From Saprospiraceae bacterium (GTDB taxonomy: Bacteria > Bacteroidota > Bacteroidia > Chitinophagales > Saprospiraceae), in the NCBI GenBank assembly GCA_016714985.1, contig JADKBS010000028.1:1-64000 (forward strand): DNA of 64,000 nucleotides, read 5' to 3'. A model generated the notes under the pieces. That model ran no database searches. It was given only the letters and a program-made list of their open reading frames with translations, and was not told the origin of the DNA. The translations under genes and the position numbers were made by a program. Within the stretch, counting starts at the first letter, position 1; the number at the start of each line of letters is the position of its first letter. Below, in pieces: positions 50,878 through 58,070 of this stretch.

Positions 50878-52113
50878 CACACTCCCCGATTTCACGTTCT
50901 CGGTGCCTTCGCAACGATAGCGCAGTTTGTAGAGGAAAACACCAGGGTTCACAGGCAGGCCATTGTAAGTGCCATCCCATTTTCCCCGAACGTCATTGGT
51001 CGTGAAGACCAGATTTCCCCATCTGTCATAGATTTCAAAAGAAAGCAGCTCGCCTACGGCAAAGATGTTGCTGATGCCAAAATGGTCATTCTCCCTTGGG
51101 CCATCGCCGTTGGGAGTAAAGGCAGAAGGAAGTAATATGGCACCACATTCAATGGTATTCTTATCAACGACGATGATACGGATGGAATCAGTAGCCGTGC
51201 AGTTTTCAGCATCCGTCATTTCCAGTGTGTAGGTGGTCGTTTCGGATGGAGTAATGGTTGGCGTTGGTTGGTCGGGGTCGGCCACGTTGCTGCTAGGTGT
51301 CCACGAAAAACCGTTGGCACAAGTGGACTTCAGTTCGATGGGCACCGACTCTCCGAGGAAGATGGTTGTGTCATTGACGCCAGTGGGTTTAAGGCCAGTA
51401 GCGATTTGGTTGGGCGAAAAATACAGGTCTTCGATTTCTTGGATACCGAGTGCCCGCCTGTAAATTCGAATCTCGTCCAAGTATCCCTGAAATTCATCCT
51501 CAAGGTTGCAGTCGCTGCTGCCAACGGTGAGCGTGGCACTGGTGCCAATGTCCACCCGAAGACTGCCGATAGCGTTGGCTTCGCCCCTTTTCTCTTTGTT
51601 CACATACAATTGCGTGATGGAGCCTTTCCTGACTACCACCACATGGTACCAACAGGAGAAAGGAAGTGTCCTGCTCAAAGAGGCGTTGATGGTTGGGCTT
51701 TCCGCCAGTTCGACGTTCAGGCTGCGAGAGGCAGGGTTATACCGAACAGCAAAGGCATTTGCCCCCGTGCAATCCGTTTTTTTGGAGAATAAAACCTGGT
51801 TGGCTGCGCCGCTTCCCGTGGGCTTAAAATAGAAGCTGAGCGTAAAATCAACCGTTGAAAAGGCGTCTTCGATATTGTCTTTGAAAAGATAAAACCAGTC
51901 GTTGTCCCCGTCAAAGTAACGGGAGTTACCAGCCACTCCACAACCGCAGATAGAATCGCTGTTTATGAAAATGCCGACGGCTGGGTCGCCGGCCTCGTCA
52001 ACGATGGCACAGCCATTCTTGTTGAAGGAAATATGTGTGACTAAGTTCTGGCTGGTCTGGGCGCAGAGGTTCAGGGAAAATAGTAAGGCAAAGACGAAGG
52101 TCAAAAATCTCAT
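50863..52113 (-). CDS. LamG-domain secreted protein with gliding-type (CHU_C) sorting domain
   Basis: A 416-residue exported protein with a signal peptide (MRFLTFVFALLFSLNLC). A concanavalin/LamG-like domain spans about 25-210 (YFDGDNDWFYLFKD, FQGYLDEIRIYRRALG), a beta-sandwich near 225-300 follows, and the C-terminus is a type B T9SS sorting domain (LLPSAFTPNGDGPREND, FEIYDRWGNLVF, GVFLYKLRYRCEG). It is sent through the type IX system to the surface and may bind a glycan. The last codons overlap a heptad array. Confidence 0.88.
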   Translation of the reverse strand: MRFLTFVFALLFSLNLCAQTSQNLVTHISFNKNGCAIVDEAGDPAVGIFINSDSICGCGVAGNSRYFDGDNDWFYLFKDNIEDAFSTVDFTLSFYFKPTGSGAANQVLFSKKTDCTGANAFAVRYNPASRSLNVELAESPTINASLSRTLPFSCWYHVVVVRKGSITQLYVNKEKRGEANAIGSLRVDIGTSATLTVGSSDCNLEDEFQGYLDEIRIYRRALGIQEIEDLYFSPNQIATGLKPTGVNDTTIFLGESVPIELKSTCANGFSWTPSSNVADPDQPTPTITPSETTTYTLEMTDAENCTATDSIRIIVVDKNTIECGAILLPSAFTPNGDGPRENDHFGISNIFAVGELLSFEIYDRWGNLVFTTNDVRGKWDGTYNGLPVNPGVFLYKLRYRCEGTENVKSGSVTVIR

Positions 52114-52257
52114 CGGGAAAGTCCATTTTGTTGAAAGGCGGCAAAGTTCATTGTTTTCTACAAACTTGGCTGCCAAAATGCGATTTGCACCGTCCTTCAA
52201 TGACGTGCAGCCCTTAAAACGCCCATTGCACCGCATTATTTTAATGGGGACAGATGC

Positions 52258-52451
52258 AATGGTTCGTCAAGGTTTCAGGTTTCAGGGGTTTCAGAGCCTG
52301 TCCCGATTTTTCGGGATTTCAGGGGAAAGCCTGCTTAAACCATTTTTGTAAAAGGTTTGGGAGCTATCAAAGCCATTTCGAAAACGCCAACCACTACCAA
52401 TCTTCGAGAAACCCCGTGAAACCTTGAAACCTGAAACCTTAACGAACCATT
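52258..52451. repeat. gene-less inverted element with heptad arms and hairpin core
   Basis: Left end 52258-52284 (AATGGTTCGTCAAGG then TTTCAGG words) and right end 52425-52451 (reverse complement, one mismatch in 27). Inside, next to the left arm, is a hairpin TCCCGA-TTTT-TCGGGA at 52301-52316. At 194 bp, with no coding frame, it looks like a complete miniature element between the CHU_C and response-regulator genes. Confidence 0.8.
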
Positions 52452-52478
52452 GAAGTATGTGTTTTTACAGTACCAATG

Positions 52479-53180
52479 TCAGTCTGCCACCTCTAGCACG
52501 AACCCGCTCCCGTGCAGGTTCGTGATATGCACCCGTGGGTCGGCCTCCAAGTATTTGCGGAGCCGGGAAATGAACACGTCCATGCTCTTGCGGGCAAGGA
52601 AGTCGTTGCGCCCCCAGATGCGTTCCAGCACCAATTCCCGCTGAACGAGTTGGCCCATGCGGTCGCAAAGGATTTTCAGCAGCCGGGCCTCCATCTCCGT
52701 CAGTTGGCGCACCGGCCCTTCAAGCTGCAGCGTCCATTTTTCACTGTCAAAAATATAATGGCCGACTTGGAACACCATTCGAACCTCCTCATCGGACAGG
52801 CCTTCTTGCCCCGATACCGTCCGTTTTAGAACGGCCTGAATGCGAACAACAAGCTCTTCTTCGTCCACGGGCTTTTTGATATAGTCATCGGCCCCGGCCT
52901 TGAAGCCCCGCACCACATCAGCATGAAGCGATTTGGCGGTGAGAAAAATAATGGGCAGGTCGGCTTTGCGCTGCCGCAACAGCTCGGCCACGGTGAAACC
53001 ATCGAGCGCAGGCATCATCACGTCAAGCAGGCAAAGGTCGAAGTGGTCGGTGTTAAATTGGCGGAGGCCGTCCACGCCGTCCTTTGCCCATGCCACCTCA
53101 AAATCACGGCTGCGCAAAAACTCGCCAAGCAGGAAACCTAGCGTTTCATCGTCTTCGACCAAGAGTATTTTAGGCGTCAT
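52479..53180 (-). CDS. OmpR-family response regulator
   Basis: A 233-residue two-component regulator. The receiver domain (1-118) has the acidic pocket D10/D11, phospho-acceptor D53 (LCLLDVMMP), T in IIFLTAKS and K in DYIKKPV. The winged-helix output domain (about 135-230) has LTEMEARLLKILCDRMG and VFISRLRKYLEADPRV. No histidine kinase gene is adjacent, so its partner is elsewhere. Start at ATG 53180. Confidence 0.93.
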   Translation of the reverse strand: MTPKILLVEDDETLGFLLGEFLRSRDFEVAWAKDGVDGLRQFNTDHFDLCLLDVMMPALDGFTVAELLRQRKADLPIIFLTAKSLHADVVRGFKAGADDYIKKPVDEEELVVRIQAVLKRTVSGQEGLSDEEVRMVFQVGHYIFDSEKWTLQLEGPVRQLTEMEARLLKILCDRMGQLVQRELVLERIWGRNDFLARKSMDVFISRLRKYLEADPRVHITNLHGSGFVLEVAD

Positions 53181-53205
53181 CGTAAACGGGTTGAATGGTG
53201 GTGCG

Positions 53206-53213
53206 TACTTTTG
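53206..53213 (+). promoter_or_regulatory. candidate ribA promoter -7 box TACTTTTG
   Basis: TAnnTTTG match giving a leader of about 78 bases before ATG 53298. Confidence 0.45.
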
Positions 53214-53297
53214 CAAACTTAAACCCAGAGCGGGTGTTCATTGAGCGGCTTGTGGTTTTGCCAAAAGCAAAATCACAGCGCCGCCAAGCGGTTTTAT

Positions 53298-53879
53298 ATG
53301 CAACGACAAGTACAGGCTTTTTTGCCAACTGATTGGGGAAATTTTAACATTATCGCCTACGCCACGTCGCCCGACGACCTGACGCCCCATGTTGCCTTGG
53401 TGCATGAAAACCTCGACACCTCGCAGCCCGTCCTTGTTCGTATCCACTCAGAATGCATGACCGGTGATGTGTTCCACTCCCGCCGCTGCGACTGTGGGGA
53501 GCAGCTCGACCGTGCGCTCGAATTGGCCACCGAGCAAGGCGGCGTGGTCATCTACCTCCGCCAAGAAGGCCGGGGCATCGGCCTTATCAATAAACTGAAA
53601 GCCTACAACCTACAAGACAAGGGCTTTGACACCGCCACCGCCAATACGCACCTCGGCTTTGAGGTGGACGCCCGCCAGTACGGCCTGGCCGTGGACATCC
53701 TGCACGACCTCGGTATCCGCCAAATCCGCCTGCTCACCAACAACCCACTGAAAATCGAAGCCTTGGAAAATGCTGGCATCGAAGTCATCAGCCGGGAGCC
53801 GCTCATCATCGAACCGAAAAAGGAAAACGCCGCCTACCTGCGCACGAAGCGGGAGTTGATGGGGCATTTGTTAAAGTGA
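53298..53879 (+). CDS. ribA: GTP cyclohydrolase II
   Basis: A 193-residue zinc enzyme opening GTP to the first riboflavin precursor. The zinc cysteines are in SECMTGDVFHSRRCDCGEQL, followed by YLRQEGRGIGLINKLKAYNL and LLTNNPLKIEAL. It is not fused to a RibB domain. ATG 53298 (MQRQVQAFLP) fits the family; an in-frame ATG at 53241 does not. Divergent from the response regulator. Confidence 0.95.
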   Translation: MQRQVQAFLPTDWGNFNIIAYATSPDDLTPHVALVHENLDTSQPVLVRIHSECMTGDVFHSRRCDCGEQLDRALELATEQGGVVIYLRQEGRGIGLINKLKAYNLQDKGFDTATANTHLGFEVDARQYGLAVDILHDLGIRQIRLLTNNPLKIEALENAGIEVISREPLIIEPKKENAAYLRTKRELMGHLLK

Positions 53880-53881
53880 TT

Positions 53882-53918
53882 GTTGGAATTGTTCAATTGT
53901 TTGATTGTTGGGGTGGGT
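53882..53918. repeat. left inverted arm of four-helix-bundle locus B
   Basis: Heptad words GTTGGAA, TTGTTCA, ATTGTTT, GATTGTT, GGGGTG. 53892-53915 is the reverse complement of 54331-54354 at 23 of 24 positions. The arm ends 4 bases from the stop codon of the enclosed gene. Confidence 0.9.
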
Positions 53919-53921
53919 AGG

Positions 53922-54302
53922 TTACTCAGAAAGTTTTTCGTTGGTGAACTTGATTAGGCGTCCTATGGCAGGTCCCAATTTTTCCAATTCTTGAAAAATA
54001 TGGTTGTACTCGTCTTCTGTCACCAACTTCCTTACCCTCGATTTTTCATTCCAATCATAGCACTCCTTTCGTGAGCCTTGGCTGTACCTGTAAAACTTGA
54101 TTTTGTCCTTTTTCCCCCACCTGCCGAAGCCTTCTGCAATGTTGGAGGACATGGAGTCCCCGGCATCTACAAACTGAGCGCCAATGGTCTGCTTTGCAAA
54201 GAAATCCCACTTTATTACAATTTCCCAGATATAGTTTGAAAGATGAAAAGCTATCTTATAGGCTTCTATGTCGTTGAGTTTTAGGTATTTCGCTTCCTTC
54301 AT
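53922..54302 (-). CDS. four-helix-bundle protein (S23 family), locus B
   Basis: A 126-residue member of the same S23/four-helix-bundle family as the gene at 44533. The signature is KLNDIEAYKIAFHLSNYIWE, KQTIGAQFVDAGDSMSSNIA, EGFGRWGKKDKIKFYRYSQG and GSRKECYDWNEKSRV. It is only distantly similar to the locus A protein, yet both genes have the same setting: a pair of inverted heptad arms that frame the gene closely. It lies between ribA and the exonuclease III gene and is not in an rRNA gene. Confidence 0.88.
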   Translation of the reverse strand: MKEAKYLKLNDIEAYKIAFHLSNYIWEIVIKWDFFAKQTIGAQFVDAGDSMSSNIAEGFGRWGKKDKIKFYRYSQGSRKECYDWNEKSRVRKLVTEDEYNHIFQELEKLGPAIGRLIKFTNEKLSE

Positions 54303-54330
54303 AGTTGTTATAGTTTTCAGCTAAGGTAAA

Positions 54331-54370
54331 CACCCCAACAATCAAACAATTCAACAATAACAACAATTAA
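54331..54370. repeat. right inverted arm of locus B
   Basis: Words CAACAAT, CAAACAA, TTCAACA, ATAACAA, CAATTAA in 7-base phase; 54331-54354 pairs with the left arm. The right end reaches the stop of the exonuclease gene (54367). Confidence 0.9.
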
Positions 54371-55143
54371 ACATCCATCTTCACCCACACCGGGCAATGG
54401 TCGCTGTGAACGGCATCCTGAAGGTTGCGGGCATCCAAAATCTTATCCTTTAAAATTTCGCTAACCGATTGATAATCAATACGCCAGCCCTTGTTGCTGG
54501 CCCTTGAATTGAAACGGACGCTCCACCAGGTATAGTCGTCCTTTTTGTCGGGATGGACGTGCCGGAAGGCATCCACAAAGCCCGACTCGAACCATTTCGT
54601 CATCCAGGCCCGCTCTTCGGGCAGGAAGCCGGAGGTCTTCTGGTTGGTCTTGGGGCTGTGTATGTCAATGTCCTTGTGGGCGATGTTGTAGTCGCCGACG
54701 ATGATGAGCTTGGGGCGCTCCTTTTTCAGCTCCGCAATCCAATTGAAAAAATCGTCGAGGAACTCGTACTTGAACCCTTGCCGCTCCTCGCCGCTCGTTC
54801 CCGAAGGAAAATAACAGTTCAGCAGCGTCCAGTCGCCGAAGTCGGTACGTAGGATTCGGCCTTCCCTGTCATATTTTTCGATGCCGCAACCGAGCACCAC
54901 TTTGTCCGGTTCCCGTTTGCTGAGGGTGGCCACGCTGCTGTAGCCCTTTTTCTCTGCCGAATGCCAGAAGTGGAATTTATAGCCAAGTTCTTCGATGGCC
55001 TTGAATTCCAACTGGTCGGGCTGCGCCTTGGTCTCTTGGAAGCAGATGATGTCGGGATCCTGTTCGCCGAGCCAAGTGAATAGGCCCTTCTTCTCGGCTG
55101 CCCGTATGCCGTTGACGTTGTAGGAGATGATGGTGGTGGACAT
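54367..55143 (-). CDS. xth: exodeoxyribonuclease III (AP endonuclease)
   Basis: A 258-residue base-excision repair nuclease that cuts at abasic sites and removes 3' blocks. Family blocks: TTIISYNVNGIRAAEKKGLF, IICFQETKAQPDQL, LLNCYFPSG, IIVGDYNIAHKDID, TWWSVRFNSR, WRIDYQSVSE and SDHCPVWV. ATG 55143 matches the family N-terminus; the longer frame to 55248 is encoded by a heptad array. Confidence 0.95.
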   Translation of the reverse strand: MSTTIISYNVNGIRAAEKKGLFTWLGEQDPDIICFQETKAQPDQLEFKAIEELGYKFHFWHSAEKKGYSSVATLSKREPDKVVLGCGIEKYDREGRILRTDFGDWTLLNCYFPSGTSGEERQGFKYEFLDDFFNWIAELKKERPKLIIVGDYNIAHKDIDIHSPKTNQKTSGFLPEERAWMTKWFESGFVDAFRHVHPDKKDDYTWWSVRFNSRASNKGWRIDYQSVSEILKDKILDARNLQDAVHSDHCPVWVKMDV

Positions 55144-55145
55144 AG

Positions 55146-55250
55146 GTTTGGTTGATGAGGATTGATACTGGTTGGTGATTGAAAACAGGGCCTCCATCCC
55201 TGCCAGCCGGCAGGCAAGAACCCTTATCAACCTATCAACTTTTATCAACC
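55146..55250. repeat. inverted heptad array with CCTGCC hairpin core
   Basis: GGTTGAT-type words (55149-55180) face ATCAACC-type words (55224-55250). Between them is a hairpin CCTGCC-AGCC-GGCAGG at 55199-55214, the same 6-4-6 design as the cores at 10924 and 52301. It lies in the leader of the exonuclease III gene. Confidence 0.7.
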
Positions 55251-55259
55251 CGTTTTCGG

Positions 55260-55267
55260 CAAAAGTA
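55260..55267 (-). promoter_or_regulatory. candidate xth promoter -7 box TACTTTTG
   Basis: Minus-strand match to TAnnTTTG upstream of the array; if used, the array would be transcribed as a 5' leader of about 105 bases. Confidence 0.45.
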
Positions 55268-55273
55268 GCCGTA

Positions 55274-56140
55274 CTATACTTTTTGCTGGCTGAATTTTTT
55301 GCGCCATGCGCCCGGCGTCATCTTTTTTTTCTTCAAAAACATGCGGTTGAAATGCGTCATGCTGCTGAAACCAGCGCTATATGCAACTTCCGGCATGGCA
55401 TTTTCGCCTTCTGTCAAAAATTGACAGGCACGCTGCACCCGCAGGTCATTGAGGTAGTCGGAGAAAGCCCTTCCGGTCATTTTTTTGAAAAAACGGCAAA
55501 ACGACGTCTCAGTCATATGTACCTCCGCTGCCAGGTCGGCGAGGCTGATTTGCTCGGTGAAATGCTGGTGCAAAAACCGGAAAGCCCGGTCTATCCGCTG
55601 CTCATTGTACCGCCCGACCGAGGGGTTGTACAATGGCGAAGCCAACAACCGCCCCTCCTTTCCCTTGCTTAATTCTTCAAGCAGGAGCAGCAAGCTCGAC
55701 AGCCGCTCCAGTCCGCCCATTGCTGGCAACTGCGCCATCCGCCGAGCCATCTCCTCTGCAACCGAGGGGTGAAAAGCCACACCTCGCTTCGAATTTTCGA
55801 GCAACTGCCGTACCGCCGCTAGCTCCGGCAAGCACAAAAAAGCATCACCCAGCACCGACTGCTTGAACTGCACGACCACGGCACTGGCATCGCCTTCCCA
55901 TGTCTTTTTTTCGTCGGTGGCCCAGGTATGTGGCAGGTTCGGGCTGAGCAACACCAGGTCGCCATCGTGAAAGGAATCCACTTGGTCGCCCACAAGGCGG
56001 GTGCCGCTGCCCCGGTGGATATACGTCAGTTCGTACTCCGGGTGGTAGTGCCAGTTGAACGCAAAGCCCGGCTCCTCCCGCCAATAGGCCACAATGGAGG
56101 ATGCTTCGTCCTGGGCGATATGTTCCAACGCTGGCTTCAT
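55274..56140 (-). CDS. AraC-family transcriptional regulator
   Basis: A 288-residue regulator. The N-terminal cupin (FNWHYHPEYELTYIHRGSGT) probably senses a small ligand, and the C-terminal 100 residues form the double helix-turn-helix (ISLADLAAEVHMTETSFCRF, GFSSMTHFNRMFLKKKKMTP). It is divergent from the phytanoyl-CoA dioxygenase-like gene, 127 bases apart, and is its most likely regulator. Confidence 0.92.
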   Translation of the reverse strand: MKPALEHIAQDEASSIVAYWREEPGFAFNWHYHPEYELTYIHRGSGTRLVGDQVDSFHDGDLVLLSPNLPHTWATDEKKTWEGDASAVVVQFKQSVLGDAFLCLPELAAVRQLLENSKRGVAFHPSVAEEMARRMAQLPAMGGLERLSSLLLLLEELSKGKEGRLLASPLYNPSVGRYNEQRIDRAFRFLHQHFTEQISLADLAAEVHMTETSFCRFFKKMTGRAFSDYLNDLRVQRACQFLTEGENAMPEVAYSAGFSSMTHFNRMFLKKKKMTPGAWRKKFSQQKV

Positions 56141-56222
56141 TTTTTGACCTTATTTTTCCTAACTAAATTTGAATACTCGATTATAAAGACAAAATACGGT
56201 CAAAAATGGCAAAAATCCGTGT

Positions 56223-56252
56223 TTTGCAACAGCAGGTGTAGCACTAATTTTG
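56223..56252 (+). promoter_or_regulatory. promoter of the PhyH gene (TTTG-N18-TAATTTTG)
   Basis: TTTG at 56223-56226 and TAATTTTG at 56245-56252 match both boxes of the Bacteroidota housekeeping promoter with proper spacing. Start of transcription would be near 56259. It rules out the in-frame TTG 56250 as the gene start. Confidence 0.7.
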
Positions 56253-56267
56253 TCAAAAAAAAAACCT

Positions 56268-57092
56268 ATGTCGCCAGCATCCATTGATTTTTCCGTCCTC
56301 GACGAACCATTCCACCTCAGCCCTGAGCAGATTGATTTTTACCGGGAGCATAATTACATCAAGCTCAAACAGGTCTTCCCGCCCGATGTGCTGGAACACT
56401 ACGGCCAAGTCATTTCGCAAAAAGTAAAAGAACTCAACACCCAGCACCTGCCCATGGAGGAGCGGGACACCTACGGCAAGGCCTTCCTGCAAATCATGAA
56501 CATCTGGACAAAAAGCGAGCAGGTGCGCCGCTTCGCGTTCGGCAAGCGGCTGGCCCGCATCGCCACCGAGCTGATGGGCACACGGGGCGTGCGCATGTAC
56601 CACGACCAGGCCCTGTTCAAGGAGTCGGGCGGCGGCTTCACCCCTTGGCATGCCGACCAGTACTATTGGCCCTTGGCCAACGACAACACCGTGACAGCCT
56701 GGATACCGATGCAGCCCGTTCCGCTCGAAATGGGGCCGTTGGAGTTCAGTGCGGGCAGCCAGCGCATCCCCCATGGCCGCAACCTGAAAATCAGCAACGA
56801 CAGCGAAGAACATATCGGTAAAGCACTGAGGGTCAACGACTTCCCGCACGTCATCGAGCCTTATGACTTGGGCGAGGTAAGCTTTCACAGCGGTTGGGTA
56901 TTCCACCGGGCTGGCGCCAACCACACCGACCAGATGCGGCAGGTGATGACCGTGATTTACATGGATGTTGACATGAAATTGAAAGCGCCGGAAAACCCCA
57001 ACCAGCAGAACGACTGGGATACTTGGTGCCCTGGGGCCGTGGTTGGCGAGCAGATTGAGACGGCGATAAACCCAGTGATTTATCAAAAATAA
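56268..57092 (+). CDS. phytanoyl-CoA dioxygenase (PhyH) family protein
   Basis: A 274-residue Fe(II)/2-oxoglutarate oxygenase. The facial triad starts with H128-x-D130 (TPWHADQYYW) and ends with the histidine in SGWVFHRAGAN. Family members hydroxylate diverse small molecules; the substrate is not evident. ATG 56268 follows the promoter by 15 bases. The adjacent AraC gene suggests substrate-induced expression. Confidence 0.9.
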   Translation: MSPASIDFSVLDEPFHLSPEQIDFYREHNYIKLKQVFPPDVLEHYGQVISQKVKELNTQHLPMEERDTYGKAFLQIMNIWTKSEQVRRFAFGKRLARIATELMGTRGVRMYHDQALFKESGGGFTPWHADQYYWPLANDNTVTAWIPMQPVPLEMGPLEFSAGSQRIPHGRNLKISNDSEEHIGKALRVNDFPHVIEPYDLGEVSFHSGWVFHRAGANHTDQMRQVMTVIYMDVDMKLKAPENPNQQNDWDTWCPGAVVGEQIETAINPVIYQK

Positions 57093-57123
57093 GGGGAAGC
57101 AGCTTGGCTGCCCCCCGATTTTA

Positions 57124-57145
57124 CTTTGTCATTCCCGCAGGGAAT
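57124..57145 (+). repeat. dispersed palindromic repeat, copy 2
   Basis: CTTTGTCATTCCCGCAGGGA with core TTCCC-GC-AGGGAA; 18 of 22 identical with the reverse complement of 48152-48173. It lies between the convergent PhyH and peroxiredoxin genes. Confidence 0.55.
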
Positions 57146-57150
57146 TTGGC

Positions 57151-57789
57151 TTAAAGATTCGGCTGCGGCGTAGTCCGCAGGTAGTACTTGATGCGCTTAT
57201 GCCCCTTGGGGAACTTGGCGGGGATGTCCTCGTCTTTTATCGCTGGCGCAATGACCACGTCTTCGCCCGGCTTCCAGTCCACGGGCGTTGCCACGCTGTA
57301 GTTGGCGGTGAGCTGTAGGCTGTCAATTACCCGCAGGATTTCGAGGAAATTTCGGCCCGTGCTGGCGGGGTAGGTCAGCGTCATTTTCACCTTTTTGTCC
57401 GGCCCGATGACGAAGACCGTTCGCACGGTGAACTTCTCGCTGGCGTTCGGGTGAATCATGTCGTACAACTCAGCCACCTTGCGGTCGGGGTCGGCGATGA
57501 CAGGGAAGTTCATCGTAACGTGCTGCGTTTCCTCAATATCTTTCAGCCAGGACATGTGCGAGTCAAGCGGGTCAACGCTCAGTGCAATGGCCTTCACGCC
57601 ACGCTTGTCGAACTCGCCCTTGAGCGCAGCGGTACGGCCCAACTCGGTCGTGCAAACGGGGGTAAAATCGGCGGGGTGCGAAAAAAGCAGTCCCCAGCTA
57701 TCGCCCAGCCACTCGTGGAAGTGGATGGTGCCCTGCGTGGTTTCAGCGGTGAAGTCGGGGGCGATGTCGCCCAATCGGATAGTTGCCAT
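57151..57789 (-). CDS. 1-Cys peroxiredoxin (Prx6 type)
   Basis: A 212-residue thiol peroxidase. The peroxidatic cysteine is C46 in SHPADFTPVCTTELG; no second cysteine is present, as in 1-Cys Prx6 enzymes. The long C-terminal arm (VATPVDWKPGEDVVIAPAIK) is typical. It reduces hydrogen peroxide and alkyl peroxides in the cytoplasm. Confidence 0.95.
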   Translation of the reverse strand: MATIRLGDIAPDFTAETTQGTIHFHEWLGDSWGLLFSHPADFTPVCTTELGRTAALKGEFDKRGVKAIALSVDPLDSHMSWLKDIEETQHVTMNFPVIADPDRKVAELYDMIHPNASEKFTVRTVFVIGPDKKVKMTLTYPASTGRNFLEILRVIDSLQLTANYSVATPVDWKPGEDVVIAPAIKDEDIPAKFPKGHKRIKYYLRTTPQPNL

Positions 57790-57818
57790 AATTGGATGTT
57801 TTGATTAGAAATTTTATG

Positions 57819-57864
57819 CAAACAAAAAAGCCTTTCCACGATCGTGGAAAGGCTTTTTTGTTTG
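57819..57864. promoter_or_regulatory. perfect 46-bp palindrome upstream of peroxiredoxin
   Basis: CAAACAAAAAAGCCTTTCC followed by ACGATCGT and the exact reverse complement. It has the look of a bidirectional intrinsic terminator (GGAAAGGC stem with T-run), yet it lies 30 bases upstream of the peroxiredoxin ATG, in its leader. It could be an attenuator, an operator, or a misplaced terminator. Confidence 0.65.
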
Positions 57865-58070
57865 ACAATCAATGCTGTATGATTAAAACAATGCTGTGGC
57901 CTTTCCATTTCACGCGGATGGACAACAACGGGTTGTTATATTTTTCAATTGAAGTTCCATACTATGGATATGGTCGCAAAGGGCGTTTTGTTCAAGTCCC
58001 CGAACGATTTATGGGACAAAAATAAGGATGATTTAAATCAATAGCTATTAATTCTATTAATTTTATAGAA

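Noticed and set aside
53214..53297. FMN riboswitch in the ribA leader
   Set aside because: The leader is only about 78 bases and lacks the conserved multi-stem RFN pattern; only a weak hairpin was seen.
44427..54370. Diversity-generating retroelement, because the four-helix-bundle proteins resemble Avd
   Set aside because: No reverse transcriptase and no template/variable repeat pair with adenine-biased differences were seen in the window.
57891..58025. 44-residue frame (MLWPFHFTRMDNN to RFMGQK) between peroxiredoxin and SGNH genes
   Set aside because: It reads protein-like but is too short to assign and has no promoter or ribosome site; it might be a gene remnant.
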